Of a stretch of DNA of 64,000 nt, positions 36,525-45,546 are shown one piece after another (positions within the stretch are counted from its first letter, which is position 1; every line of letters starts with the position of its first letter). Source of the stretch: Lewinellaceae bacterium (GTDB lineage Bacteria > Bacteroidota > Bacteroidia > Chitinophagales > Saprospiraceae); NCBI GenBank assembly GCA_024644235.1, contig JAHELJ010000008.1, positions 1 to 64,000 of the forward strand. The letters are read 5' to 3'. A program made the translations under genes and the position numbers. A model generated the notes under the pieces. That model was not told the DNA's origin. It did not search any database and saw nothing but the letters and a program-made list of their open reading frames with translations.

Positions 36525-38417
36525 ATGTCAAGGATTCTGACCGTAGGCTTTTTTCTGATTTCTGTCTTACCCGTCGCCGGACAGTCGTTGTCGGATTCAA
36601 TTCTTACCCTACCCGAGGTTGAGGTATTCTCAGAGCGAATCAGGTTAAATCCCATTGGTAATCAACAGCATGTCTGGACGGTAAAAGACCTAGAAGCCAG
36701 TCAAGCCCACAATCTGTCTGATCTACTCCAGACTACTGGCCTCTCATATGTCAGAAGTTATGGTTTGGGCAGCCTGGCCACCACTTCATTCAGAGGAAGT
36801 AGCGCCCAACAAACGTTGTTGCTTTGGAATGGGGTTCCTATCCAAAATCCTATGCTGGGTATCGACGATCTGGCATTGATTCCTGTTTCTTTGGTGAGTG
36901 AGATCAGATTGACTCAAGGAGGAAATTCAGCGATCTGGGGGAGCGGAGCGATCGGTGGAACCCTTGCACTCAGCAATCCTTCTTTCTATAGTAGAAATCT
37001 TGAAATTAACCTCGGTCTCGAAGCCGGCAGCTTTGGATGGAAAAGAATCTCGGCCCATGGTTCGCTGGGATCAAGTAATTTGTCTTCCGCCCTTCATATC
37101 AACCTGATCAGCGCCGAAAACCGCTTTAGCTACAAAAGAGATGGTGGAGGAATCGGCTATCAGAGCCATGCTGATCAAAGACAGGAAAGCTTTTTGCATG
37201 AGATTCACTTTGCTCCCGGGGATAAGCACCGGTTTTCCTTCTATAATTGGTGGCAGACTGCAAATCGCGAAATACCTCCTACAACCGTTCAGACCAGGAG
37301 TGAAGCAAGTCAGTTTGACCGCTCATTTCGTTCCCTCTTGCAATGGGTGCATCATGGTTATCAGTCTATTGCCCGTTCACGGCTGGCCTACTTCAAGGAG
37401 TTTTTGCACTTTAAAGATCCGCTGGCCACTATTGATGCCAAGAGTGATTTCACTACAGTTATTCACGAATTGGAAAATGAGTGGGATCTGGACTCTATGC
37501 ACCGTGCTGAGATCGGACTACAGCAATCCTTCGTTACCGCTTTCACTGAGAATTATGAAGAACGACATCAGCAATACCAAATGGCCTTCTTCACTTCCTG
37601 GAGGATGAACCTGAAACGATGGCGGCTTCAGCTAAGTGCCCGGCAAGCCCTTCATGATGGCGATCTAACTCCATTTGTGCCCGCACTCGGCTTAGAATAC
37701 CAGTTAAACAGAACAATATCCTGGTCTGGACAAATGGGCAGATCCTACCGAGCTCCCACTTTGAATGATAAGTATTGGCAACCAGGTGGAAATGAACACT
37801 TAAGATCCGAACAAGGGTGGTCGATGGAAAGCACTCTTCTGGGTAAATGGGAAAGTGCTTCATATACCTGGCAACTATCCATGACTGGTTTCCATAAACG
37901 GATAAAAGACTGGATTCTCTGGACCTTGGCACCGGGAGATAATTTTTACTCCCCGCAAAATATCGCAGATGTGTGGAGCCGGGGAGTTGAACTTAGAGGA
38001 TCAGTCGAAACAGTGACCGGAAAGTACTCAATCAAGCTAAATGGAAACTATCAACTGGTGCGCTCTACAAACCGGCAGCCCATCAGTACTCCCAGAATCT
38101 CCAAAGGGAGTCAGCTGATTTACACGCCTAAACACCAAGGAGGAGCAGGAATAAGCTTCATAACGAAAAAGTTCAGACTGGACTATTCGCAACAATGGAT
38201 TGGATCTGTCAGTACTTTCACCGAACCACTTGAGGGCTTCATGCTAGGTACATTCATAGGTCGATATAATAGTCAGATTGCTGAGCAACCTTTGGAGGTA
38301 TTTGGCAGGATTGAAAACTTATGGAATGCCAGCTACCGGATAATTGAACGAAGACCAATGCCGGGAAGACATTTTCGACTGGGACTACTTTTTCAATTTT
38401 CAAAAAATAAGAGCTAG
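36525..38417 (+). CDS. btuB: TonB-dependent vitamin B12 receptor (BtuB-like)
   Basis: A 630-residue outer-membrane receptor. A signal peptide (MSRILTVGFFLISVLPVAG) is followed by a TonB-box-like LPEVEVFS. The plug domain (about residues 45-150) has LSDLLQTTGLSYVRSYG, GSLATTSFRGSSAQQTLLLW and QGGNSAIWGSGAIGGTLAL. A 22-strand barrel region follows, ending HFRLGLLFQF with a terminal aromatic strand. The upstream cobalamin riboswitch strongly supports B12 or a corrinoid precursor as substrate. No CarboxypepD-like N-terminal extension is present, unlike SusC-type receptors. The DUF4465 gene follows after 2 bases. Confidence 0.93.
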   Translation: MSRILTVGFFLISVLPVAGQSLSDSILTLPEVEVFSERIRLNPIGNQQHVWTVKDLEASQAHNLSDLLQTTGLSYVRSYGLGSLATTSFRGSSAQQTLLLWNGVPIQNPMLGIDDLALIPVSLVSEIRLTQGGNSAIWGSGAIGGTLALSNPSFYSRNLEINLGLEAGSFGWKRISAHGSLGSSNLSSALHINLISAENRFSYKRDGGGIGYQSHADQRQESFLHEIHFAPGDKHRFSFYNWWQTANREIPPTTVQTRSEASQFDRSFRSLLQWVHHGYQSIARSRLAYFKEFLHFKDPLATIDAKSDFTTVIHELENEWDLDSMHRAEIGLQQSFVTAFTENYEERHQQYQMAFFTSWRMNLKRWRLQLSARQALHDGDLTPFVPALGLEYQLNRTISWSGQMGRSYRAPTLNDKYWQPGGNEHLRSEQGWSMESTLLGKWESASYTWQLSMTGFHKRIKDWILWTLAPGDNFYSPQNIADVWSRGVELRGSVETVTGKYSIKLNGNYQLVRSTNRQPISTPRISKGSQLIYTPKHQGGAGISFITKKFRLDYSQQWIGSVSTFTEPLEGFMLGTFIGRYNSQIAEQPLEVFGRIENLWNASYRIIERRPMPGRHFRLGLLFQFSKNKS

Positions 38418-38419
38418 CA

Positions 38420-39382
38420 ATGAACAAACAACTTATCATACTATTCCTTACCCTCCTAATAAATTTCGGCTCTGCACAAGGACAGGAAGTAGATACTGCA
38501 CTTTTTGATCACTTTGGCATTGGGCTTGATTCTTTTCTCAACGATGCAGGGGATTTCCGATTCTTTGATGATCAGAATATACAACTACCCAATGATTACG
38601 ACCCTGACTTTGATGCCTGGCAAGGATGGGCGATTTCTAGTATGACCGACACAGATACCCGGGGATTTAGTAACCAATATAGCGCGATCACGGGTGCGGG
38701 TTTCTTCTCCGACAACTATGTGGTAGCCGGAACCTTCGGAGGAGGAAGCGTAGTAAAATTTATTGACGGACCAACCGCCAGCCTGGGTATGATGGTCACC
38801 AACAGCACCTATGCCTATTATAGCATGTTGGAGGGTGATGCCTTTGCCAAACGATTTGGTGGTGAGAGTGGTAATGATCCGGATTTCTTCTTGATGTCTG
38901 CCCGTGCATACTATGGTGACAGCCTTAGTACCGACAGTCTGGTTATTTACCTGGCTGACTACCGCTTTGAAGACAATTCCAAAGATTTCATAATGGATCA
39001 GTGGACCTATTTTGATTTGGCTCCATTGGGAGAACCGGATAGTATATTACTACGAGTTTGGTCAAGTGATACCGGTGCTTTTGGGATTAACACCCCAGCC
39101 TATTTCTGCATGGATCACTTCACTTACTTGCGGCCTATGACGACTTCAACTTATGAAGATCCGTTTGAAGCGAAGATCCTTGGCAACCCGGTCGATGAGC
39201 GGATCAGATTGGAATGGGTGGGGCCATCCAGGCCATATATGTTAGCCGAATCATATGGAAAGCCATTGGCCATTGGCTTCCTAAGCCAGGGAATGAATGA
39301 GATTGAAGTCAGCTCCTTTCCTCCAGGAATCTACATGCTAAAAATCAAAAACGGACCACTTTACAAGATCTTGAAGAGATAG
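38420..39382 (+). CDS. DUF4465 surface protein with T9SS sorting domain
   Basis: A 320-residue secreted protein, signal peptide MNKQLIILFLTLLINFGSAQG. The body is a DUF4465-type beta-sandwich (WQGWAISSMTDTDTRGFSNQ, YSAITGAGFFSDNYVV, MDQWTYFDLAPLG). The last ~75 residues read as a T9SS sorting domain (FEAKILGNPVDERIRLEW to GIYMLKIKNGPLYKILKR). It starts 2 bases after the receptor and so falls under the same riboswitch. DUF4465 genes recur beside B12 receptors in Bacteroidota, and a surface-exposed corrinoid-binding role is the natural inference; I have no residue-level proof. Confidence 0.85.
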   Translation: MNKQLIILFLTLLINFGSAQGQEVDTALFDHFGIGLDSFLNDAGDFRFFDDQNIQLPNDYDPDFDAWQGWAISSMTDTDTRGFSNQYSAITGAGFFSDNYVVAGTFGGGSVVKFIDGPTASLGMMVTNSTYAYYSMLEGDAFAKRFGGESGNDPDFFLMSARAYYGDSLSTDSLVIYLADYRFEDNSKDFIMDQWTYFDLAPLGEPDSILLRVWSSDTGAFGINTPAYFCMDHFTYLRPMTTSTYEDPFEAKILGNPVDERIRLEWVGPSRPYMLAESYGKPLAIGFLSQGMNEIEVSSFPPGIYMLKIKNGPLYKILKR

Positions 39383-39396
39383 TCCTTGATCACAAA

Positions 39397-40872
39397 TTAC
39401 AAGGCTCTTGCACGACGGTGAGCCCTCACTCCCATGATAATGATAGCAATCGTCAAAACTGCCAGGGCAATGGCTATCGGCCTATCAAAAAAGCTCCACA
39501 TTTCCCAGCGTGACTTGATGGCGCTGACCATGAAATTTTGTTCGAGGATTGGACCTAGAACCATCCCCAATACCACTTGTGCGAGCGGAAATCCTCCCCG
39601 GCGCAGAATAAAGGCAATCAAGCCCATGGCCACCATTACCCATACATCGAAAAGACTGTTGTTTATCGTATAGGCTCCTACAATGCAGATCATGCTGATG
39701 GCAGTCATCAGAATGGGAAATTTGATTCTTACCAACCTGGCAGCCAAGCGAGCAGTCAGAAATCCATAAAATGGCAATAGCACTAGATTGGCGATAAGGA
39801 AAGTAGCGTAAAGGGAATAGATCAGTCCTGGTTGCTGTTCGAATAACAGCGGACCGGGAGTAATACCTTTCATCAGAAATACGCCTAGCACTATTGCGGT
39901 GATAGTATCACCTGGTAGCCCCAGTGATAAAGCCGGGATCCATGCGCTGGCCACCGCCGCATTATTGCTACTGGTGCCCGATAGTACTACGTCCTCTTCG
40001 CCGTCTTCTTGATTTGTTCCTCGTTGACGCATCTTCTGCAGGCTGCTGCTCACCCAAGCACCTATGTCTGCTCCTGCACCGGGCAGGAATCCGACCAACA
40101 CACCCACCAAAGATGATCGAAGGACAAGTAGTTTCCTCTTAAAAATTAATCGGAGGGGTTGAAGGAAGAATAGTCTGGACCTGCCATGTTCTTCAGTCTG
40201 CACCGGAGGTTCTTTTGGGCTTTGACTTTGATATGCATATTCGAGCACTTCAGAAAAACCGAATAGTCCGATCATGGCGACGATGTAATTAAGACCACCC
40301 AGTAGATCAGGACTATCAAAATGAAAGCGGGGAAATCCGAGGGTTGGATCAACGCCCACAGTGGCAAAAAGTAAACCCAACAACAAGGAAGCCAGTGATT
40401 TGAGAGGAGAACCTCTCGAGGCAAAAATTCCAGCTGTAAGGCCCAGGACAGCTATCCAGAAGTACTCAAAGGAGGAAAATTGTTTGGCAATAGTCACCAC
40501 ACCCGCCGCTCCACCAATCAACAGCAGAGTGCCGATAATTCCTCCTACTGCTGAACCCATTGCACTGAGTCCAAGTCCAAAGAGCGTGCCTCGCCTGCGT
40601 GCCAGGCTAAACAATTCTTCTAGATAAGCAGCACTAGCAGGAGTTCCCGGAATCTTTGCAATCGTGGATCCGACATCTCCAGCGTATATCGCAACTGATG
40701 AAATCGCAATAATTGCCGGCAATGCAATAGCCGGGTCAAGGAAAAATGCGATCGGAATGAATAGAGCAACCGCCAGAGTGGCTGTTAATCCGGGGATTGC
40801 TCCGAACATTGATCCGTAAAGACCACCAAGCATCAAAGCCAGAACTCCTTCCCAGGTGAGTAGACCAGTCAT
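39397..40872 (-). CDS. tctA: Tripartite tricarboxylate transporter, large permease TctA
   Basis: A 491-residue inner-membrane protein of about 12 hydrophobic segments. It opens with the family signature GLLTWEGVLALMLGGLYGSM / GAIPGLTATLAVALF. It also has the second Gly-rich signature LVGVLVGFLPGAGADIGAWV and ALSLGLPGDTITAIVLGVFL. TctA and TctB form the membrane channel for citrate or another carboxylate delivered by TctC. It overlaps tctB by 4 bases. Length matches the family. Confidence 0.92.
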   Translation of the reverse strand: MTGLLTWEGVLALMLGGLYGSMFGAIPGLTATLAVALFIPIAFFLDPAIALPAIIAISSVAIYAGDVGSTIAKIPGTPASAAYLEELFSLARRRGTLFGLGLSAMGSAVGGIIGTLLLIGGAAGVVTIAKQFSSFEYFWIAVLGLTAGIFASRGSPLKSLASLLLGLLFATVGVDPTLGFPRFHFDSPDLLGGLNYIVAMIGLFGFSEVLEYAYQSQSPKEPPVQTEEHGRSRLFFLQPLRLIFKRKLLVLRSSLVGVLVGFLPGAGADIGAWVSSSLQKMRQRGTNQEDGEEDVVLSGTSSNNAAVASAWIPALSLGLPGDTITAIVLGVFLMKGITPGPLLFEQQPGLIYSLYATFLIANLVLLPFYGFLTARLAARLVRIKFPILMTAISMICIVGAYTINNSLFDVWVMVAMGLIAFILRRGGFPLAQVVLGMVLGPILEQNFMVSAIKSRWEMWSFFDRPIAIALAVLTIAIIIMGVRAHRRARAL

Positions 40873-41318
40873 AACGGAAGCCCCAGCATGAGATTAAAAG
40901 CCAAATAAATCAGTGAAAGGGTGGCCACCACGGTGACTATGACCATTAATGGTTGCAACCTTAAAGTGAATCCTACACCTATCCCCACCAGACCTAAAGA
41001 AGGATATGTACCGAGAAACGGTTGAAGAAAAGGAAACAAAATAATGAGTACAACTCCTGCCAACAGTGGTAAGGCTCTACTTTCTGTCTTGATCTCTGTG
41101 TCGGCCTCATGGTCTTTATTTCCAGGAAATAGCAATAAGACAGCACCGTTTATCAACAGCCCAATTCCCAAGATACCGGGGAATAGACCAGGGCCGGGAT
41201 GACCTTCGGGTAGAGAGGGGAAAGACCGGGCCATCATGAAAATACCAGCACCCAGGAAGACTAATAGCAGTCCTGCCAGGGTATTTCGGCTTTTCATCTT
41301 AGCAAGATTCAACATCAT
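40869..41318 (-). CDS. tctB: Tripartite tricarboxylate transporter, small permease TctB
   Basis: A 149-residue membrane protein with four hydrophobic segments (TLAGLLLVFLGAGIFMMA, GPGLFPGILGIGLLINGAVL, LPLLAGVVLIILFPFL and VIVTVVATLSLIYLAFNLM). The PGPGLFPG motif is typical of TctB. It overlaps tctA and tctC by 4 bases each, a translationally coupled operon. Confidence 0.9.
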   Translation of the reverse strand: MMLNLAKMKSRNTLAGLLLVFLGAGIFMMARSFPSLPEGHPGPGLFPGILGIGLLINGAVLLLFPGNKDHEADTEIKTESRALPLLAGVVLIILFPFLQPFLGTYPSLGLVGIGVGFTLRLQPLMVIVTVVATLSLIYLAFNLMLGLPL

Positions 41319-42301
41319 TGAGCAATACCGGCCTCCTTCATGAGTTTCCCATTCACCTCGTCTTGCCTAGCCATAAATTCTTCTAATTCGCTAGCGAACA
41401 GGACTTGCCGTGTAGATCCAGCATTTTGTAAAGCTTCGATAAAGGATTCGTTATTAGCGGCAGTTTCCACTGCTGACTGCAATTTCACCAGTACTGCATC
41501 TGGAACACCTCTTGGTGCACAAATCGATACCCAGCCACCGATACTCCAATCTACTCCAAGCTCCTTCAATGTTGGCACATTTGGATATTTTGTTGAACGT
41601 TGATCAGCCATTATTGCAAGTGTCTTGACCTGACCTGCTTGCCTCAACCCATCGACTTCGGGTAAAGAAGCTGTCACCACATCTACTCCACCGGCAATTA
41701 GTTCCTGCAAGGCAGGAGCTGCACCCTGGCTCGGCACCCAAGGCATGTCGGAATCCGTTAAATTAGCTGCCTGCAGAAAACCTAAGCGGGCAAGATCCCA
41801 AATACCTCCCCTGGCGGTTCCAGAGGCCTGATGCATTCCCGGATTTTGTCTTATGGATTCCAACAGCTCCTCCAGGGAATTCCAGGGAGCATCGGTCCTG
41901 ACTGTGACTGCTGCCGGATTATTAATCAAGAGAGCGAGAGGTGTATAATCCTGATAGCTAAGGTCCGTCAGACCCATATGTCTAAGCATGGTAATCTCCA
42001 CGGTAACTGCCCCAACAGTATATCCATCAGGCCTTGCCTGCGACAACGCCAGGTGACCCACCACGCCGCCGCCGCCGGTACGGTTTATCACGTTTACGGG
42101 TTTACCGATGGCTTCCTGTAAAACGGTGGCCATGAATCTTGATGTTCCATCAGTCATTCCCCCTGGGGACCACGGAACCAGATAAGTTAATGGTTTGGTA
42201 GGATAGTTCTTGGAAGCGTCTCCGGTCTGGCAGGCTGCTAGAAAGCAACCCACTAAAAACAACAGGATCAATTTCAGCTGGTTTCTCGGTAAAATACTCA
42301 T
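41315..42301 (-). CDS. tctC: Tripartite tricarboxylate transporter, substrate-binding protein TctC
   Basis: A 328-residue periplasmic binding protein of the Bug/TctC family. It begins MSILPRNQLKLILLFLVGCF, and the cleavage region ends LAACQTGD, so it may be lipid anchored. Family motifs include YPTKPLTYLVPWSPGGMTDG, INRTGGGGVVGHLAL and APRGVPDAVLVKLQSAV. The ligand is unassigned because TctC proteins differ widely. It is the first gene of the operon and divergent from mtnA, with 38 bases between the two starts. Confidence 0.92.
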   Translation of the reverse strand: MSILPRNQLKLILLFLVGCFLAACQTGDASKNYPTKPLTYLVPWSPGGMTDGTSRFMATVLQEAIGKPVNVINRTGGGGVVGHLALSQARPDGYTVGAVTVEITMLRHMGLTDLSYQDYTPLALLINNPAAVTVRTDAPWNSLEELLESIRQNPGMHQASGTARGGIWDLARLGFLQAANLTDSDMPWVPSQGAAPALQELIAGGVDVVTASLPEVDGLRQAGQVKTLAIMADQRSTKYPNVPTLKELGVDWSIGGWVSICAPRGVPDAVLVKLQSAVETAANNESFIEALQNAGSTRQVLFASELEEFMARQDEVNGKLMKEAGIAQ

Positions 42302-42339
42302 TGACTAAAAATAGAAATTTTGTAGCCCACATCCGTTGA

Positions 42340-43506
42340 GTGAACCGCGTTTTCTGGATTCGATTTATTTATCTTCAGCGGGTGGTAAATTCGCACCATA
42401 CATCATCTTCCCTTTCCCGGACAATTTGGCTACACCCAATGGATCCGGAGGTTGTACAAATAATTGATCAACGAGTCCTTCCCCATCAATTGGCAGTGGT
42501 AGACCTTAGAAGTCATCATGATGCAGTCATGGCTATCAAAGAAATGTGGGTGCGTGGAGCACCACTTATTGGAGCCACAGCTGCCTTTGGATGCTATCTA
42601 GGAGCCCTGGAGGCACCGGAAAAAGGCTTGCATCATCACATGCAAACGGTGTATTCCGACCTGCATAAAACCAGGCCTACCGCCGTGAATCTCTCCTGGG
42701 CACTTGATAGAGTTCGAAAAGCCGTTGCCGATCTGCAGACCAAAAGTGATCTGATCAAAATGACCATGGCCGTAGCACAAGATATTGTGGAAGAAGATGT
42801 CAAAATCTGCCGTGACATAGGACTGCATGGCCTCAGCCTGATCGAAACCATGCATCATTCAAATGAACGGAGTCCGGTCCAGATACTCACCCACTGTAAT
42901 GCCGGGAGGATGGCTACAATCGAATGGGGAACAGCAACTTCTCCGATTTATCACGCGCACGAGCGAGGCATCCCCTTGCACATTTGGGTTGATGAAACCA
43001 GACCTCGAAATCAAGGAGCACGAATTACAGCCTGGGAATTGGGAGAACGAGGTATACCACATACTGTGATAGCTGACAATACGGGGGGATTGCTGATGAG
43101 ACAGGGCAAAGTAGATCTCTGCCTGGTTGGAACAGATCGAACCGCTAGCAATGGCGATGTTGCAAACAAGATTGGAACCTATCTGAAAGCACTGGCAGCA
43201 CATCACAACAATGTCCCCTTTTACGTGGCATTACCCTCCAGTTCGATCGATTGGAACGCCTCATCGGGTGACGATATTCCAATTGAAGAGCGCGACCCGG
43301 AAGAAATCACTCATATTTCGGGCTTCGATGGTGAAGTCATTCGCAGGGTACAGCTCACCCCTGGCGAAAGTGCGGCTTTGAATTTGGGATTTGATATTAC
43401 TCCAGCGGAGTTTGTGACAGCCTTGATCACCGAGCGGGGTATCTGTCCTGCAAGTGAGCAGGGAATAAGGTCGCTCTTCCCCGAGGGCAATTACTGTCCT
43501 ACCTGA
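42340..43506 (+). CDS. mtnA: S-methyl-5-thioribose-1-phosphate isomerase
   Basis: A 388-residue (or shorter) enzyme of the methionine salvage pathway, converting methylthioribose-1-phosphate to methylthioribulose-1-phosphate. Motifs are RGAPLIGATAAFG, the active-site Cys in ILTHCNAGRMAT, DETRPRNQGARITAWEL and the catalytic Asp in GTDRTASNGDVANKIGTY. The core homology begins at SRTIWLHP, so the GTG at 42340 may be too far upstream; a GTG at 42382 is an alternative. Other salvage genes are not in the window. The tRNA-thiouridine-like fold relatives (eIF2B alpha) are excluded by the THCNAG motif. Confidence 0.9.
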   Translation: MNRVFWIRFIYLQRVVNSHHTSSSLSRTIWLHPMDPEVVQIIDQRVLPHQLAVVDLRSHHDAVMAIKEMWVRGAPLIGATAAFGCYLGALEAPEKGLHHHMQTVYSDLHKTRPTAVNLSWALDRVRKAVADLQTKSDLIKMTMAVAQDIVEEDVKICRDIGLHGLSLIETMHHSNERSPVQILTHCNAGRMATIEWGTATSPIYHAHERGIPLHIWVDETRPRNQGARITAWELGERGIPHTVIADNTGGLLMRQGKVDLCLVGTDRTASNGDVANKIGTYLKALAAHHNNVPFYVALPSSSIDWNASSGDDIPIEERDPEEITHISGFDGEVIRRVQLTPGESAALNLGFDITPAEFVTALITERGICPASEQGIRSLFPEGNYCPT

Positions 43507-43608
43507 ACAGATCGATTCAGAATTCGAGGACGTCCTAAACTCGACTGACTTTATACCCTACAGCGATAATCCTCAGGTCTAAAGGAAATTCGAATGTTGT
43601 CCATCAAA

Positions 43609-43642
43609 GAAAAAAGCCGCTTCCGGGGACTGGAGGCGGCTT
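43609..43642 (-). terminator. Rho-independent terminator, minus strand
   Basis: AAGCCGC at 43614-43620 pairs with GCGGCTT at 43636-43642. On the minus strand the stem is followed by TTTTTTC. It therefore ends a leftward transcript from 43650-43880, not mtnA. Confidence 0.6.
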
Positions 43643-43672
43643 GGCAGGCATGTTCGAGAAATGGGATAATGG

Positions 43673-43855
43673 TCAGGTACAGGCTACCTGAACATCAAAT
43701 GATACGGAATAAATGGATTGAAGTGCTGGAGCGTGTTTAAGACCAAAGATGTCCAGGCATACTGCCTGTATGTAAGAGCGAACGGCCGCTGCGTGTATAG
43801 GGAATCTTTCGGAGATCCCATGTTGAATGTTCTGAGTCAAGTTCATTGCGGTCAT
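43673..43855 (-). CDS. Candidate small protein in a terminator-capped unit
   Basis: A 60-residue ORF (ATG 43855; ATG 43846 also possible) starting MTAMNLTQNIQHGISERFPI and ending QSIYSVSFDVQVACT. It is unrecognised. Supporting signs are a promoter-like TAAACTTTG on the minus strand about 20 bases upstream and the terminator at 43609 about 30 bases downstream. The rest of 43507-44004 is otherwise empty. It could instead be a small RNA. Confidence 0.35.
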   Translation of the reverse strand: MTAMNLTQNIQHGISERFPIHAAAVRSYIQAVCLDIFGLKHAPALQSIYSVSFDVQVACT

Positions 43856-44004
43856 TGGTCGTTTAGGGTTGTACAAAGTTTATATAGCAATTATGACAAT
43901 AATTCAGTGTATCTAGCCTCTGATTTCGTGACTGCTCATGTTAAAAAAAATCAAAAAAAAATCTGGATTTTAGCAACGAAAATGATCCTTACCGAGACTA
44001 TTAC

Positions 44005-44598
44005 ATGAACATCGAATTTCGAAAAGACGAATTCGTTCAGGCGTACCATGAAGATGGTGCGAGATGGAGGGTGATCATGCGCCATATTTATAGTGAATGG
44101 AAACCCGGCATCGTCAAGCATATTGTGATCAGCGGCGGTTCCGCTGAAGATGCCGAAGATGTATTCCAGGATGGAATGGTAGAATTTGTCACTAACATAT
44201 TACAGGACAGGTTCCGGGAACAAAGCTCTCTGAAGACATATTTGACTGTAATCTGCAAATACATGTGGTTTTCGAGATACAAGAAAGCCAGTCGGAGAGC
44301 AGAAATATTGGACCAGATGGTTTTTAGCAAGGAGGAAGAAAACAGCCTGGACTTTGTGATTTACGCTGAATCCACTGACATCCTGCAAGGGATCCTGGAT
44401 CAGCTAGGCGAAAGATGCAGGGAGTTGCTAACACTATGGTCAATGAATTTCCGATTTCGTGAAATAGTACAGAAGATGAACTTCCCAACCGAGGAAGCAG
44501 CAAGGAAAAAAAAATTTGAATGCTTAAAAAAATTAGTGGAGCTCCTTCGTCGAGAACCAAAACTCAAGGAGGAACTTCGATCAATGTATTATGAGTAA
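44005..44598 (+). CDS. ECF-type RNA polymerase sigma factor
   Basis: A 197-residue sigma-70-family factor. Region 2 is seen in SAEDAEDVFQDGMVEFV and TYLTVICKYMWFSRYKK; region 4 in LGERCRELLTLWSMNFRFRE and AARKKKFECLKKLVELL. It directs core polymerase to stress or envelope promoters. The stop overlaps the TPR gene by 8 bases, so the pair is coexpressed. It belongs to the same Bacteroidota-type group as the sigma factor at 60361, judged by length and the LGExCRxLLxL segment. Confidence 0.88.
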   Translation: MNIEFRKDEFVQAYHEDGARWRVIMRHIYSEWKPGIVKHIVISGGSAEDAEDVFQDGMVEFVTNILQDRFREQSSLKTYLTVICKYMWFSRYKKASRRAEILDQMVFSKEEENSLDFVIYAESTDILQGILDQLGERCRELLTLWSMNFRFREIVQKMNFPTEEAARKKKFECLKKLVELLRREPKLKEELRSMYYE

Positions 44599-45334
44599 TA
44601 TGGATCAATTTTCCAGGATTGAAAACTTCACTCGAGGTGAAATGAGTGATGATGAGCAGAGGCGTTTCGAGGCAGAGATGGTCAAAAATCCTGTGCTTAG
44701 AGCAAACTATGAAGATTTCTTACTAGCCCGACACGCTGCTGGTGTGCTGGTACATGAATCTGTCAAAAATAGGATGCAATCAAATAAGGGAGCTAAGGCG
44801 ACAAGCCGTCAAATGGGTCATTTACGCAGGATCGCTGCCGCCATCGCACTGATCATTCTTGGCACATTGATATATTCCAATATCACTTTATCCGATAAAC
44901 AGATTTCTTCACATTTTCTGATAGAGGTTGACGAGGTGCGGACCAGGTCAATCGATCTACCCGGTCCCTATGTGGAACTACTAACCGCTTTCACTAGGGA
45001 AGACTTTGCAACTGCTGTCCGGCTCTATCAGAATGAGCATTTTGACGACGGCTTCCAAAATCCTGCTAAAAAGATTTATGGTTTCTCACTATTGAAAACG
45101 GGTCAATACTCCGAAGCAATTCAAGTGCTGGAAGAACTCGCGGCGGATTCCCACAATGTCACCCGCTCCCGTGAGGAGTTTAATCTTGCATTGGCGTATC
45201 TGAGCAACGGGCAGGAAGACCAGGCCCTAGAAATCCTGCAGGGCATATCATCAGATGAGCAAAATGATTTTCACGCAAATGCCAAACGCACTCTTACTAA
45301 GATTAAGAGCCCACTGAGAAAATTGGTATTCTGA
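44591..45334 (+). CDS. TPR-containing membrane protein, probable anti-sigma partner
   Basis: A 247-residue protein. The N-terminus (MSNMDQFSRIENFTRGEMSD, DDEQRRFEAEMVKNPVLR) resembles the helical sigma-binding region found before FecR or TPR partners. A hydrophobic segment at about residues 78-97 (RIAAAIALIILGTLIYS) spans the membrane. A periplasmic TPR-like region follows (YGFSLLKTGQYSEAIQVL, NLALAYLSNGQEDQALEIL). It overlaps the sigma gene by 8 bases. The same order (sigma, then TM-TPR protein) recurs at 59569-60933. The anti-sigma role is inferred from this context, not shown. Confidence 0.7.
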   Translation: MSNMDQFSRIENFTRGEMSDDEQRRFEAEMVKNPVLRANYEDFLLARHAAGVLVHESVKNRMQSNKGAKATSRQMGHLRRIAAAIALIILGTLIYSNITLSDKQISSHFLIEVDEVRTRSIDLPGPYVELLTAFTREDFATAVRLYQNEHFDDGFQNPAKKIYGFSLLKTGQYSEAIQVLEELAADSHNVTRSREEFNLALAYLSNGQEDQALEILQGISSDEQNDFHANAKRTLTKIKSPLRKLVF

Positions 45335-45546
45335 TGTCCTATAGAATTCCTTAGACCTATTCAAAGTATCTATTTGCTGAGAGCAACTTCACATGCCAGA
45401 GGGCTGCAACAGCAAATCTCACGTGATATTCAAATTCAAAATTGAATTGGAACTCTTAGAGCACGAACTCCTCTGATGCCCTGCATAGGAGCTAATGGTA
45501 GGTCTTCAACCTCTTTCTCTATTAAACCACATCCAAGGACATTAGG

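Noticed and set aside
43614-43642. Terminator of mtnA
   Set aside because: The T-run is on the minus-strand side of the hairpin only, so it serves leftward transcription.
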